From Kocuria marina (GTDB lineage: Bacteria > Actinomycetota > Actinomycetes > Actinomycetales > Micrococcaceae), in assembly GCA_014652975.1 (NCBI GenBank), contig BMZV01000002.1:62001-126000 (forward strand): a DNA stretch of 64,000 nt, written 5' to 3'. A program made the position numbers and the translations under genes. The notes under the pieces are model-generated. The model saw only the letters and a list, made by a program, of their open reading frames with translations. It had not been told where the DNA came from and ran no database searches. This document shows, in pieces, positions 25,272 through 35,228 of the stretch. Every line of letters starts with the position of its first letter. Position 1 is the stretch's first letter.

Positions 25272-25888
25272 GCAGTGCGACGTCGGCCTCGCACCCGTCG
25301 TCGGGTGACCCCTCGGGCCGGAGGGCGGACGGGCGTAGGCCGCTCTCCGTGGTGCCGCGCCGCGCGGCCCGCCGCAGCCGGGTCTCCACCGTGGTCATGT
25401 GCACCCTCGCCCTGGCCGCAGCTCTCGTGGGCATCCTGTTGCTCAACATCCAGATCACCCAGGGGCAGTACCAGTTGACCGAGCTCACGGGTCAGCAGCG
25501 CGCTCTCTCCCAGGAGAACGAGTCGCTCACGCAGGATATCGAGGCCAATTCCGCGCCGCAGAACCTGGCCGCCCGCGCCAACGACCTGGGCATGGTCCCG
25601 GCCAAGGATGTGGGGAGCATCCAGCTCGGCACGGGTGCCGTCACGGCCCCGAGCGCCCCCGCGGAGAAGACGGACGCGCAGAACATCCTCGTGCCGCCCG
25701 CGCAGATGAAGGGTTCCGACGCCGCGGAGGCGAACCGGATCGCCGCCGAGGAACGCGCGGAGAAGCGCGCCAAGGAAGAAGCGGACAAGAAGACCGCCCA
25801 GCGTAAAGCGGCCCAGAAGGCCGACGAGTCCCGGGATCTCAACGGGGGCTCCATCCCCGCGCCGTCGCAGCGCGCGCCTGGCCAGTGA
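25268..25888 (+). CDS. ftsL: FtsL-like division protein
   Basis: A single-pass membrane protein of 206 residues at the ftsL position between rsmH and ftsI. A basic cytosolic N-terminus ([16 protein letters not shown]) precedes the helix (about 40-61), then a heptad-rich extracytoplasmic coiled coil (about 65-98: [18 protein letters not shown]), which in FtsL pairs with FtsB (DivIC). Unlike the usual 100-130-residue FtsL, there is a long tail: a Thr/Ala/Pro linker and a highly charged Ala/Glu/Lys segment (about 148-190). The start overlaps the rsmH stop. The call rests on position and topology because FtsL sequences diverge strongly. Confidence 0.8.
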   Translation: MSSATSASHPSSGDPSGRRADGRRPLSVVPRRAARRSRVSTVVMCTLALAAALVGILLLNIQITQGQYQLTELTGQQRALSQENESLTQDIEANSAPQNLAARANDLGMVPAKDVGSIQLGTGAVTAPSAPAEKTDAQNILVPPAQMKGSDAAEANRIAAEERAEKRAKEEADKKTAQRKAAQKADESRDLNGGSIPAPSQRAPGQ

Positions 25889-25972
25889 ACGCGCCGGTCC
25901 GCGCCGCGGACCGGGAGTAGAACCCGTCGGAGGTGGCCCCACCACGCTGAAGTCCAGGAATCGAGGAAGACC

Positions 25973-27826
25973 GTGTCAGCATCGTCAGCGCGCAAGAACC
26001 GAGTGTTCCGGCCCTATTCGCGCATGCACGTGGGCATCGCCTTCCTGCTGGTCCTGTTGCTTCTCGTGGTGGGCCGCCTGTTCTGGGTCCAGGGGCTGGA
26101 CCCCGGGGGCCGGGCCGAGGCCGCGGCCGCCCAGCGCACGCTCGTGGAGTCCATCCCCGCGGTGCGCGGGGAGATCACCGACAGCCGTGGCACGGTGCTG
26201 GCCCGCACCCTGCAGCGCTACGACATCACCGTGGACCAGAGCGCCGTCGCCGCCGTGACCGTGCCCCACAAGGACGGTTCCACCGAGACCGTGACCCCCA
26301 CGCAGGCCGTGTACAAGATCGCGGACGCCCTGGGCATGAAGGACACGGACGTGAAGGCCGCGCTGGACGGGGACAAGAGCTTCAACTACGTAGCGCGGGG
26401 CGTAACCCCCGAGCAGTACAACGCCCTGCGGGAGTTGAACCTGCCGTACATCTACGGCCAGCCCACGTTCCAGCGCAGCTATCCGGACGGTTCCCTGGGC
26501 GGTTCCGTGGTCGGGTTCCTGGGCGGGGACAACCAGGCCCTCGGCGGGATCGAACAGACCCAGGACTCCCTGTTGCGCGGCACCGACGGCGAGCGCCGCT
26601 TCGAGATCTCCGGCGACGGCGTGCGCATCCCCGTGGCCCCGCAGGAACAGAAGGCCGCCGAGAACGGTTCGAACGTCAAGCTCTCGCTCGACAGCGACGT
26701 CCAGTTCTTCGCGGAGCAGGCCGTGCGCGAACGGGCCAAGCAGCTCAAGGCCGAATGGGGCACGGCCGTGGTCATGGACGTCAAGACCGGCAAGGTCCTG
26801 GCGCTCGCGGACACCTCCTCGGTGGACCCCAACGTCCCGGGCAAGGCCGACGCCGCCGACCTCGGTTCGCGCGCCGTGTCCCAGGCCGTGGAGCCCGGTT
26901 CCACGGAGAAGATCGCCACGGTGGCCGGCGCCCTGGACCGGGGGATCGTGTCCCCCACCACGGAGATCACGGTCCCGCCGTACCTGCAGATCGGTTCCGA
27001 GAAGATCACCGACGCGTTCGACCACGGCACCCAGAACCGCACGGTCGCGGGGATCATCGCGGACTCCATGAACACGGGCACCGTGATCATGGGTTCCAAG
27101 ATGGACAAGCAGGCCCGCCACGACAACCTCGCGAACTTCGGGGTGGGTTCCGCCACGGGCATCGAACTGCCGGGGGAGTCCACGGGCATCCTGGCGCCCT
27201 CGGATCAATGGGACCCGCGTCAGGAGTACACGGTGTTGTTCGGTCAGGGCGTGTCCCAGACCCCGTTGCGCACGGCGTCGATCTTCCAGGCGGTCGCGAA
27301 CAAGGGCCGTCAGATCGAACCGCGCCTCGTGGACTCCGTGACCGCGCCGGACGGGACGGTCACGCACCCCGAACGTCCTGAACCCAAACAGGTGCTCTCC
27401 GAGTCCGCCGCGCAGCAGACGCTGGACATCATGGAGAACGTGGTCACGCAGGGCGGCGCCAAGGAAGCGGCCGTGCCGGGATACCGCGTGGGTGGTAAGA
27501 CGGGTACGGCCGAGGCGCCGAGCGAGGGCGGCGGGTACGAGGGCTACACCACGTCCTTCGTGGGTGTGGCCCCCATGGAGGACCCTCAGTACCTCGTGGC
27601 GGTCACCATGCAGCGCCCCCAGGGGGACGTGCGCACCCTGGGCGTGACGAGCACGTTCTCCACGATCATGTCCCAGGTGCTGCACCACTTCAACGTGGCG
27701 CCCTCCACCACCACGGGGCCCACGTTCGACATGCAGGTGCCGCAGAAGGTGGACCGGGACGTGACACCCACGAACGCGCTCGAGCAAACGTGGCCGCAGC
27801 CGGGGAGGGACGAGTCCCAGGACTAA
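25973..27826 (+). CDS. ftsI: Septal penicillin-binding protein (PBP3/FtsI), transpeptidase
   Basis: Class B PBP of 617 residues that cross-links septal peptidoglycan with FtsW. A short cytosolic N-terminus and one membrane helix (about 19-38) lead to the PBP dimer domain (about 55-225) and the transpeptidase domain. Active-site motifs are all intact: SxxK at Ser310-Lys313 (EPGSTEK), SxN at 365-367 (DSMNTG) and KTG at 509-511 (GGKTGTAE). The GTG start at 25973 gives MSASSARKN. It lies 84 bases after ftsL, without overlap. The last 45 residues are an extended Pro/Thr-rich tail. Confidence 0.95.
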   Translation: MSASSARKNRVFRPYSRMHVGIAFLLVLLLLVVGRLFWVQGLDPGGRAEAAAAQRTLVESIPAVRGEITDSRGTVLARTLQRYDITVDQSAVAAVTVPHKDGSTETVTPTQAVYKIADALGMKDTDVKAALDGDKSFNYVARGVTPEQYNALRELNLPYIYGQPTFQRSYPDGSLGGSVVGFLGGDNQALGGIEQTQDSLLRGTDGERRFEISGDGVRIPVAPQEQKAAENGSNVKLSLDSDVQFFAEQAVRERAKQLKAEWGTAVVMDVKTGKVLALADTSSVDPNVPGKADAADLGSRAVSQAVEPGSTEKIATVAGALDRGIVSPTTEITVPPYLQIGSEKITDAFDHGTQNRTVAGIIADSMNTGTVIMGSKMDKQARHDNLANFGVGSATGIELPGESTGILAPSDQWDPRQEYTVLFGQGVSQTPLRTASIFQAVANKGRQIEPRLVDSVTAPDGTVTHPERPEPKQVLSESAAQQTLDIMENVVTQGGAKEAAVPGYRVGGKTGTAEAPSEGGGYEGYTTSFVGVAPMEDPQYLVAVTMQRPQGDVRTLGVTSTFSTIMSQVLHHFNVAPSTTTGPTFDMQVPQKVDRDVTPTNALEQTWPQPGRDESQD

Positions 27827-27923
27827 ACTTCCCACACAGAAGCACATGGCGGCAGCAACGACCGGTGAGACACCGGCCCGGGTGGACGGGGTACGTCCAC
27901 AGACAGGTTCGAAGAGGATTTCT

Positions 27924-29612
27924 ATGGTGGCATCTGCCCAAGAAGGGACCGACGCGCAGAGTCTGCGTCCGTCCCGGCCCGTGGCCCACTCGCTCGAGGA
28001 GCTCGCGCGGCTCACGGGCGCGCGGGTGGTCCCCGCCCCCACGGGGACCACCGCTCCCGTCACGGGAGTGGTCCTGAACTCGCGGGAGGTGCAGCCGGGT
28101 GATCTCTACGCCGCGCTGCCCGGCGCCAAGGTCCACGGGGCGCGATTCGCCGCCGACGCCGCCGCATCCGGTGCCGTGGCGATCCTCACCGATCCGGACG
28201 GCGCGCGGTCCGTGGCCGAGGCGGGCGTGGGCCTGCCGGTGCTCGTGAGCCCCGAACCCCGTTCATGGGTGGGCCCGGTGGCCCGCGCGGTCTACGATTC
28301 CCAACCGGCGGACGGCACCGGCCAGGAGCTCTTCGCGGTGACCGGCACCAACGGCAAGACCACCACGACCTACTTCATCACCTCGATCCTGCGCGCCCTG
28401 GGCCACATGACCGGGTTGATCGGCACCATCGAGATCCTCGCGGGGGACACCCCCATCCCGTCACACATGACCACGCCAGAGGCTCCGCACGTGCATTCCC
28501 TTCTGGCCCTGACCCGTGAACGCGGGATCACCGCCACCGCCATGGAGGTCTCGTCCCACGCCCTCGAGTTCCACCGGGTGGACGGGGTGCACTACGACGT
28601 CGCTGGGTTCACCAATCTCACCCAGGACCACCTGGACCTGCACGGGTCCATGGCCGAGTATTTCGAGGCCAAGGCGCAGTTGTTCACGCGCGAGCGCACG
28701 AGCCGCGGCGTCGTCGTGCTGGGGGACGGGGACCCGTGGAGCGCCGCGATGGCGCAGCGGGCCCGCGAGAACCTGGGTGCGGAGAACGTCACGACCGTTG
28801 CCCTGCGCGGCTCGGACGGAACGCGTCAGGACGCGAGCGATGCGGAAGGCACCGCCCCCGTCGGGACCGGCGGGTCGGACGCCGCGGACTGGACCCTGCG
28901 CTCGCTGACCCGCCGGGGCATCGGTCACGCGTTCACGCTGCAGCACACGGACGGGCGCGCGCTGGACATGCACACGGGACTGCCCGGTGAGTTCAACGTG
29001 GCCAACGCGGCGCTGGCCGTGCTCATGGTCCTGGACTCCGGCGTGGCACTGAACACCCTGCAACGCGTCCTGGACGAGCACGACCCCCTGAGCGCGGGCG
29101 TGCCCGGACGCATGGAACTTGTGGGCACGCGGCCCACGTCCCTCGTGGACTTCGCGCACAACCCGGACGCGCTCGCGCGCTCGCTGCGCGCCGTGACCCC
29201 CGAGGACGGGCGCGGTCGCGTGATCGTGGTCTTCGGCGCCACCGGCGAGCGCGACACCACCAAGCGCCCCATCATGGGCCGGGTCGCGGCGGAGGAGGCG
29301 GACGTCGTGATCATCACGGACGACGATCCCCACGCCGAGGAACCCGCGCCCATCCGGGAGCAGGTCGCGCAGGGCGCTCGTGAGGCCGTCGCGAACCATG
29401 CTCGCGCCACGGACGTTCTGGTCATCGAACCGCGCGCGACCGCGATCCGCACCGCAGTGCGCATGGCCCACCCGGACGACGCCATCATCGTGGCGGGCCG
29501 CGGTCACGAGACCGCCATGGATTTCAACGGCGTCGTCGTGCACCTGGACGACCGCGAAGAGCTGCGGGACGCCCTGGCGGCGTTGCACGCGGACACGAAG
29601 GAGCAGCAATGA
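27924..29612 (+). CDS. murE: UDP-MurNAc-tripeptide synthetase (MurE), probably L-lysine adding
   Basis: Mur ligase of 562 residues that adds the third stem residue to UDP-MurNAc-L-Ala-D-Glu. The ATP loop TGTNGKTTTT, the carbamylated-lysine region (MEVSSHALEFHRVDG) and the C-terminal domain are present. The specificity motif, DNPR in diaminopimelate enzymes, reads TDDDPHAEEPA here, so the Arg that binds meso-DAP is missing; this favours L-lysine, as in Micrococcaceae A3-type walls (inference). ATG 27924 is chosen for the GAAGAGGA site; an in-frame ATG at 27846 would add 26 poorly conserved residues. The stop overlaps the murF start. Confidence 0.94.
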   Translation: MVASAQEGTDAQSLRPSRPVAHSLEELARLTGARVVPAPTGTTAPVTGVVLNSREVQPGDLYAALPGAKVHGARFAADAAASGAVAILTDPDGARSVAEAGVGLPVLVSPEPRSWVGPVARAVYDSQPADGTGQELFAVTGTNGKTTTTYFITSILRALGHMTGLIGTIEILAGDTPIPSHMTTPEAPHVHSLLALTRERGITATAMEVSSHALEFHRVDGVHYDVAGFTNLTQDHLDLHGSMAEYFEAKAQLFTRERTSRGVVVLGDGDPWSAAMAQRARENLGAENVTTVALRGSDGTRQDASDAEGTAPVGTGGSDAADWTLRSLTRRGIGHAFTLQHTDGRALDMHTGLPGEFNVANAALAVLMVLDSGVALNTLQRVLDEHDPLSAGVPGRMELVGTRPTSLVDFAHNPDALARSLRAVTPEDGRGRVIVVFGATGERDTTKRPIMGRVAAEEADVVIITDDDPHAEEPAPIREQVAQGAREAVANHARATDVLVIEPRATAIRTAVRMAHPDDAIIVAGRGHETAMDFNGVVVHLDDREELRDALAALHADTKEQQ

Positions 29613-31087
29613 TTGCCATTTCCGCCGCGCAGCTCGCGCGGGCCGTGAACGGTGAGCTCGCGGGAGTCCCGGACCCCGAGTCCGTGACCGTCACCTCCGT
29701 CACGACCGATTCCCGGGAAGTCACGGACGGCGCGTTGTTCGTCGCCAAGCCGGGCGAGACCACGGACGGGCACCGCTTCGTGCCGGCCGCCGCGGACTCC
29801 GGCGCGGTGCTGCACCTGACCGAACGCGTGGTGACCGACGACGCGGGGGCTCCGTACCCGTGCGTCGTCGTGGCGGACGTGGTGCTCGCGATGGGCGCGC
29901 TCGCGAGCCACGTGCTCGAGCAGTTGCGTGCCGCGCACCCGGTCACCGTGGTGGCCGTGACGGGTTCGGTGGGCAAGACGACCACCAAGGACCTGCTGCA
30001 CGGGATCTTCGCCGCGCAGGGCCCCACGGTCGCGCCGCGCAACTCGTACAACGGCGAGGTGGGTGTCCCGCTCACGGTGTTCACGGCCACCGAGGACACC
30101 GAGTACTTCGTGATCGAGATGGGCGCCACGCACATCGGCAACATCCGCTACCTGTGCGACACCGTCCGCCCGGACGTGGGCGCCGTACTGTGCGTGGGTT
30201 CGGCCCACGCGGGCGAGTTCGGTGGCGTGGAGAACATCGCGCGCGCCAAGGGCGAGATGGTCGAGGGCCTCTCCGCGCACGGCACCGCGGTGCTCAACGA
30301 CGACGACGCCCGCGTGCGTGCCATGCGCGAGCGCACCGACGCGCGCATCATCTCCTTCGGGCAGGGACCCGACGCCCACGACCCGGCCCACGAGGACCCG
30401 CGCGTGTGGGCCGAGGACGTGACCGTCGGTACCGACGGGTGCCCCGCCTTCACGCTGCACTTCCCGGACGGCTCCGCCCACCCGGTGCACTCGCAGCTGA
30501 TCGGTGCGCACCATGTGACCAACCTGCTGGCCGCGGCCGCCGTGGCCTTCGGCGCCGGGGTCCCCGCGGCCGAGATCGCAGCGGGTCTGACGGGCCGCGG
30601 CCCCCGCTCGCGGTGGCGGATGGAACGCACGGAGCGCCCGGACGGCGTGACCGTGATCAACGACGCCTACAACGCTAACCCGCAGTCCATGCGGGCCGCC
30701 CTGCAGACCCTGGCCCAATTGGGCCGCGGGGACGAGGAGCACCCCGCGCGGCGCACGATCGCCGTGCTGGGTGGCATGTTCGAACTCGGTGACGAGTCCA
30801 TCACCGCCCACGCGGACCTCGGGCAGTTGCTCGTGCGGTTGAACGTCTCGCATGTCGTGGCCGTGGGGGAGGTCGCCCGGCCGGTCTACACCGCTGCGAC
30901 CCTGGAGGGCTCGTGGGGTGAGGAAGCGGCCTGGGTCCCGGACACCGAGCACGCCGAGCAGTACCTGAGTGACACGCTGCGTCCGGGGGACATCGTGTTG
31001 TTCAAGGCGTCCAACGCCGCGGGGTTGCAGCACCTGGGGGACCGGGTGGCCCAGGCCACCACCGACACGAACCACCAGGAGGGTTGA
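29609..31087 (+). CDS. murF: UDP-MurNAc-tripeptide:D-alanyl-D-alanine ligase
   Basis: A 492-residue Mur ligase that attaches D-Ala-D-Ala to complete the pentapeptide precursor. The N-terminal UDP-MurNAc domain includes TTDSREVTDGALFVA; the ATP loop is VTGSVGKTTTKDL (about 116-128), with ARNSYNGEVGVPLT-like and VINDAYNANPQSMRAAL motifs downstream, and LGGMFELGDES in the C-terminal domain. It overlaps murE by ATGA and is followed after 4 bases by mraY. Confidence 0.96.
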   Translation: MIAISAAQLARAVNGELAGVPDPESVTVTSVTTDSREVTDGALFVAKPGETTDGHRFVPAAADSGAVLHLTERVVTDDAGAPYPCVVVADVVLAMGALASHVLEQLRAAHPVTVVAVTGSVGKTTTKDLLHGIFAAQGPTVAPRNSYNGEVGVPLTVFTATEDTEYFVIEMGATHIGNIRYLCDTVRPDVGAVLCVGSAHAGEFGGVENIARAKGEMVEGLSAHGTAVLNDDDARVRAMRERTDARIISFGQGPDAHDPAHEDPRVWAEDVTVGTDGCPAFTLHFPDGSAHPVHSQLIGAHHVTNLLAAAAVAFGAGVPAAEIAAGLTGRGPRSRWRMERTERPDGVTVINDAYNANPQSMRAALQTLAQLGRGDEEHPARRTIAVLGGMFELGDESITAHADLGQLLVRLNVSHVVAVGEVARPVYTAATLEGSWGEEAAWVPDTEHAEQYLSDTLRPGDIVLFKASNAAGLQHLGDRVAQATTDTNHQEG

Positions 31088-31091
31088 GCCC

Positions 31092-32225
31092 GTGATCCAA
31101 TTGCTCGTGGCAGCGGGGCTCGGCCTCGTGTTCTCGATCTTCGGTACGCCCGCCCTGATCCGGGTGCTCGCCCGGCGCGGGTACGGTCAGTACATCCGGG
31201 ACGACGGACCCACGTCTCACCAGACCAAGCGCGGCACCCCCACCATGGGTGGCGTGGCCATCCTGCTCTCGGTCGTGGCCGCCTATCTGGTGACCCACCT
31301 GATCAGCGTGATCGCGTGGCCTGAGAACGGTGGGATCACCCTCTCGGGCGTCCTGGCGCTCGGCCTGATGCTCGGCATGGGGCTGGTGGGGTTCCTGGAC
31401 GACTTCAAGAAGATCTCCAAGAAACAGAACCTCGGGTTGACCGCTGCCGGGAAGATGGCCCTGCAGGGGGCCATCGGGATCGCGTTCGCGCTGCTCGTGC
31501 TGTTCTTCCCGGACGAGGCCGGTCACACCCCGGCCTCCACGGCGATCTCCTGGACCCGGGACACCGGCGTGGACCTCGCATTCGCCGGGCCGATCGTGGG
31601 GGCCATCCTGTTCGTGATCTGGGTGAATCTGATTGCCACCGGAACCACCAACGCCGTGAACCTCACGGACGGTCTGGACGGGCTCGCCACGGGCGCGTCC
31701 ATCCTGGTGTTCAGCGGGTACATGCTCATCACACTGTGGCAGGCCGGGCACCTGTGCGAGAACGTGGCACAGGCGGCGTGCTACGAGGTTCGGGATCCCA
31801 TGGACCTCTCGATCGTGGCCGCGGCCCTGGTGGGTGCGCTCATCGGGTTCCTGTGGTGGAACACGTCCCCGGCGAAGATCTTCATGGGGGACACGGGCTC
31901 GCTCGGCCTGGGCGGCGCGCTCGCCGCGTTCGCGGTGCTCTCCCGCACCGAACTGCTGCTGATCCTGATCGCCGGCCTGTTCGTGATCATCACCCTGTCC
32001 GTGATCCTGCAGGTGGGCTACTTCAAGCTCTCCCACGGCAAACGCATCTTCAAGATGGCCCCGTTGCAACACCACTTCGAGCTCAAGGGCTGGCAGGAGG
32101 TCACGATCGTGGTCCGATTCTGGATCATCGCCGGTCTGTTCGTGGCCGCCGCGCTCGGTGTGTTCTACGGTGACTGGTTGCTGCACAACGGCGGCGCGTT
32201 CCCCGGCGCGGAAGCGCTGCACTGA
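31092..32225 (+). CDS. mraY: Phospho-MurNAc-pentapeptide translocase
   Basis: Integral membrane enzyme of 377 residues that transfers phospho-MurNAc-pentapeptide to undecaprenyl phosphate, forming lipid I. About ten membrane helices are visible. Signatures are DDGPTSHQTKRGTPTMGG (about 37-54), FLDDFKKI with the catalytic Asp pair, NLTDGLDGLA, and the HHFELKGW motif near the C-terminus. The GTG start at 31092 is preceded by AGGAGGG; the upstream in-frame region lies inside murF and is rejected. Confidence 0.96.
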   Translation: MIQLLVAAGLGLVFSIFGTPALIRVLARRGYGQYIRDDGPTSHQTKRGTPTMGGVAILLSVVAAYLVTHLISVIAWPENGGITLSGVLALGLMLGMGLVGFLDDFKKISKKQNLGLTAAGKMALQGAIGIAFALLVLFFPDEAGHTPASTAISWTRDTGVDLAFAGPIVGAILFVIWVNLIATGTTNAVNLTDGLDGLATGASILVFSGYMLITLWQAGHLCENVAQAACYEVRDPMDLSIVAAALVGALIGFLWWNTSPAKIFMGDTGSLGLGGALAAFAVLSRTELLLILIAGLFVIITLSVILQVGYFKLSHGKRIFKMAPLQHHFELKGWQEVTIVVRFWIIAGLFVAAALGVFYGDWLLHNGGAFPGAEALH

Positions 32226-32319
32226 CCGCGCGGCGCGCACCCCGCTCTCGGGCGGCGGAGCGCGCCGGTCACCCGCGAGACCACCCACGACCGACACGAG
32301 GATGAGGCACAGACCAGAC

Positions 32320-33870
32320 ATGATGCACGCGAGCAACGACAACCCCGTCCTGGACAACCCCCGCCTCGCGGAGCTGACCAGCTGGGACGCGCCCTGGTCC
32401 GGTCTGCGCGCCGTGGTCGCCGGGATCGGGGTCTCGGGTTTCGCCGCGGCGGACACCCTGATCGAACTCGGTGCGCTCGTCACCGTCCTGGACTCCCGGG
32501 ACACCGAACGCAATCGGCAGAGCGCGGACACCCTGAAGATCGTGGGCGCGAGCGACGTCGTCCTGGGGCCGGACGCCATGACGAGCGTCCCGGACGTGGC
32601 CGGGGCCCGCCCGGACGTCGTGATCACGTCCCCGGGCTTCCCGCCCACCCACCCGCTGCTCGCCGCGGCGCGCGAGGAGGGCATCCAGATCTGGGGTGAC
32701 GTGGAACTCGCGTGGCGCGTGAACCGCCGCGCAGGGCGCAAGACCCCCGAATGGGTGTGCATCACGGGCACGAACGGCAAGACGACGACCGTGGGCATGA
32801 CCGCCTCCATCCTGCAGGCCGCCGGGCTCAAGGCCGTGGCCGTGGGCAACGTGGGCACGCCCATCCTGGACGCACTGCGCGATCCTGTGGAGTACGACGT
32901 CCTGGCTGTGGAATTGTCCAGCTTCCAACTGCACTGGACGCACTCCGTCTCGCCCCTGGCCTCCGTGGTGCTCAACGTGGCCCAGGACCACGTGGACTGG
33001 CACGGCAATTTCGAGAACTACCGCGCGGACAAGTCCCGTGTGTACGAGAACACGCGGGTCGCGTGCGTGTACAACGCCGAACAGGACGGCGCGGAGGAAC
33101 TCGTGGAGGAAGCGGACGTGCTCGAGGGCTGCCGCGCGGTGGGCTTCACCACGCAGACCCCGGGGCTGTCCATGGTGGGCGTGGTGGACGACCTGCTCGT
33201 GGACCGAGCGTTCGTCGCAGAGCGCATCACGACCGCCGCCGAGATCGGATCGATCGAGGACACCGGCTCCATCCCCACGCGCCACATCGTGGCCAACGCG
33301 CTCGCCGCCGCGGCGCTCGCGCGCGCCGCCGGGGTGAGCCCCGAGGCCGTGCGGGACGGACTGCGCGCCCACCGCCCCGGTGAACACAGGATCCAGCTCG
33401 TGGCCGAATCGGACGGGGTGCGCTGGATCAACGACTCCAAGGCCACCAACCCACACGCCGCGCAGGCGTCCCTGTCCGCGTTCGACTCCGTGGTCTGGAT
33501 CGCCGGCGGGCTCTCCAAGGGCGTCACGTACGACACCCTCGTGGAGCGCAACGCAGGCCGGCTGCGCGCGGTCGTCGTGATCGGCACGGACGACGCCGCC
33601 CTGCTGGATGCGCTCTCCCGCCTGGCCCCGGACGTGCCCGTCCTCGCGGCGACCCCGGGCCAGGGCGGCACCGCACCGGACGACTCCGGCATCGACCCGA
33701 CCGACGGGCACGCCGTGATGCGCCGGGCCGTGCGGTTGGCCCGTGAACACGCCGAGCCCAAGGACACCGTGCTGATGGCACCGGCGGCCGCGTCCATGGA
33801 CCAGTTCGCCGACTACGCGGACCGCGGCAACGCGTTCATGCACGTCGTGCACGAAGAATTGGGGTTCTGA
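32320..33870 (+). CDS. murD: UDP-MurNAc-L-alanine:D-glutamate ligase
   Basis: A 516-residue Mur ligase that adds D-Glu to UDP-MurNAc-L-Ala. It has the N-terminal Rossmann-like domain (VVAGIGVSGFAAAD), the ATP loop CITGTNGKTTTVGM, VAVGNVGTP, the VELSSFQL motif and WINDSKATNPHA. Two adjacent ATG codons (32320 and 32323) fit; GAGG about 12 bases upstream favours the first. The stop overlaps the ftsW ATG (TGATG). It is longer than the E. coli enzyme (438), with the extra residues in acidic loops (about 255-320 and the C-terminal part). Confidence 0.95.
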   Translation: MMHASNDNPVLDNPRLAELTSWDAPWSGLRAVVAGIGVSGFAAADTLIELGALVTVLDSRDTERNRQSADTLKIVGASDVVLGPDAMTSVPDVAGARPDVVITSPGFPPTHPLLAAAREEGIQIWGDVELAWRVNRRAGRKTPEWVCITGTNGKTTTVGMTASILQAAGLKAVAVGNVGTPILDALRDPVEYDVLAVELSSFQLHWTHSVSPLASVVLNVAQDHVDWHGNFENYRADKSRVYENTRVACVYNAEQDGAEELVEEADVLEGCRAVGFTTQTPGLSMVGVVDDLLVDRAFVAERITTAAEIGSIEDTGSIPTRHIVANALAAAALARAAGVSPEAVRDGLRAHRPGEHRIQLVAESDGVRWINDSKATNPHAAQASLSAFDSVVWIAGGLSKGVTYDTLVERNAGRLRAVVVIGTDDAALLDALSRLAPDVPVLAATPGQGGTAPDDSGIDPTDGHAVMRRAVRLAREHAEPKDTVLMAPAAASMDQFADYADRGNAFMHVVHEELGF

Positions 33871-35228
33871 TGGCCACCCGCACCCCCGAACGTCCCCGGG
33901 TAGCCGAGCTCGCGGAGCCGGGCACCCGATCGACCGCCCTGAGCACCAGGATGCGCGGCTGGTGGCACCAGCTCACCGACGGCCCGCTCTTCCACTCCTA
34001 CTACGCCCTGGCCGGGTGCGTGGTGTTGCTCACCGGCATCGGCGTGATGATGGTGCTCTCCGCGTCCGCGGTGGAATCGATCTCCGACAGTCGCTCGGCG
34101 TACGCCCTGTTCGCGCGCCAGGCGCTGTTCGGGGTCGTGGGGTTGATCGCGATGTTCGCGCTGTCGATGGTGCCATCCCACTTCTACACGCGGATCGCGT
34201 GGGTGCTGTGGGGTCTTAGCGTGCTCGTGTCCCTGCTCGTGTTCACACCCCTGGGGCGGGAGGTCAACGGCAACCGCAACTGGCTCGTGCTGGGCGGTCA
34301 GTCGTTCCAGCCCTCGGAGTTCGCCAAGCTCGCGCTGTGCATCTGGCTCGCGGCGATGTTCGCGCGCCAGGGAGATGCGGTCGCGCAGCACTGGAAGCCG
34401 GCCCTGTGGCCCTCCGTCGTGGGATTCCTGGTCCCCACCCTCCTCACGCTGGCCGGCGGGGACGCCGGTACGGCCATCGTGTTCTGCCTCATCTACGCCG
34501 CGGCACTGTGGTTCGCGCGCGCACCCCTGAAGATCTTCCTCGTGGGCGCGGCCGGCCTCGTCCTGGGCGGGTTGTTCCTCGTGATCACTGCGCCGCACCG
34601 TCTGGACCGGATCACCGGGTGGCTGTTCGGGGAGTGCGGCGCCACGGACGCGTGCTGGCAGGCACAGCAAGGGCTCAACGCCCTGGCCACTGGCGGCTGG
34701 TGGGGCGTGGGGCTCGGCCAGTCCCGGCTCAAATACAACTACGTGCCCGAGGCCCACAACGACTACATCTTCTCGATCATCGGCGAGGAACTCGGCCTCG
34801 TGGGCACCGTGATCATCCTGGCGCTGTTCATCGTGATGGTCGTGGCCATGGCCCGGATCCTGTTGCGCACCCGCAGCACGTTCGTGCGGATCACCACCGC
34901 GTGCGTGGCCACGTGGCTCGTGGGCCAGGCCTTCGTGAACCTGGGCATGGTCACTGGCCTGCTCCCGGTGATCGGTATCCCGCTGCCCTTCATCAGCTAC
35001 GGTGGATCCGCGCTGCTGATGACCATGGCGGCCGTGGGCGTGGTCATGTCTTTCGCCCGGGTCCCGCGCTCGGTGCGTGTGGGTCCCGGACGGTCCGGGG
35101 CGGCATCGGGCACCCAGATCCTGGACGACCAGGAGGCCTACGAGCGCGGGCTGGCCACGCAACCGGAACGCCCCCGGACGTCGTGGGCGCAGCGCGTGAC
35201 CCAGCGGTTCGGAAAGGGACGAGAATGA
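33870..35228 (+). CDS. ftsW: Septal peptidoglycan glycosyltransferase FtsW (SEDS family)
   Basis: A multi-pass membrane protein of 452 residues with about ten helices that polymerises lipid II at the septum together with FtsI. The family motifs include [19 protein letters not shown] (about 131-149), [35 protein letters not shown] (given in parts [13 protein letters not shown] and GEELG) and the C-terminal [13 protein letters not shown] 45-residue cytosolic N-terminus and 60-residue tail flank the core. It begins on the last base of murD and ends in an ATGA overlap with murG. Confidence 0.95.
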   Translation: MATRTPERPRVAELAEPGTRSTALSTRMRGWWHQLTDGPLFHSYYALAGCVVLLTGIGVMMVLSASAVESISDSRSAYALFARQALFGVVGLIAMFALSMVPSHFYTRIAWVLWGLSVLVSLLVFTPLGREVNGNRNWLVLGGQSFQPSEFAKLALCIWLAAMFARQGDAVAQHWKPALWPSVVGFLVPTLLTLAGGDAGTAIVFCLIYAAALWFARAPLKIFLVGAAGLVLGGLFLVITAPHRLDRITGWLFGECGATDACWQAQQGLNALATGGWWGVGLGQSRLKYNYVPEAHNDYIFSIIGEELGLVGTVIILALFIVMVVAMARILLRTRSTFVRITTACVATWLVGQAFVNLGMVTGLLPVIGIPLPFISYGGSALLMTMAAVGVVMSFARVPRSVRVGPGRSGAASGTQILDDQEAYERGLATQPERPRTSWAQRVTQRFGKGRE

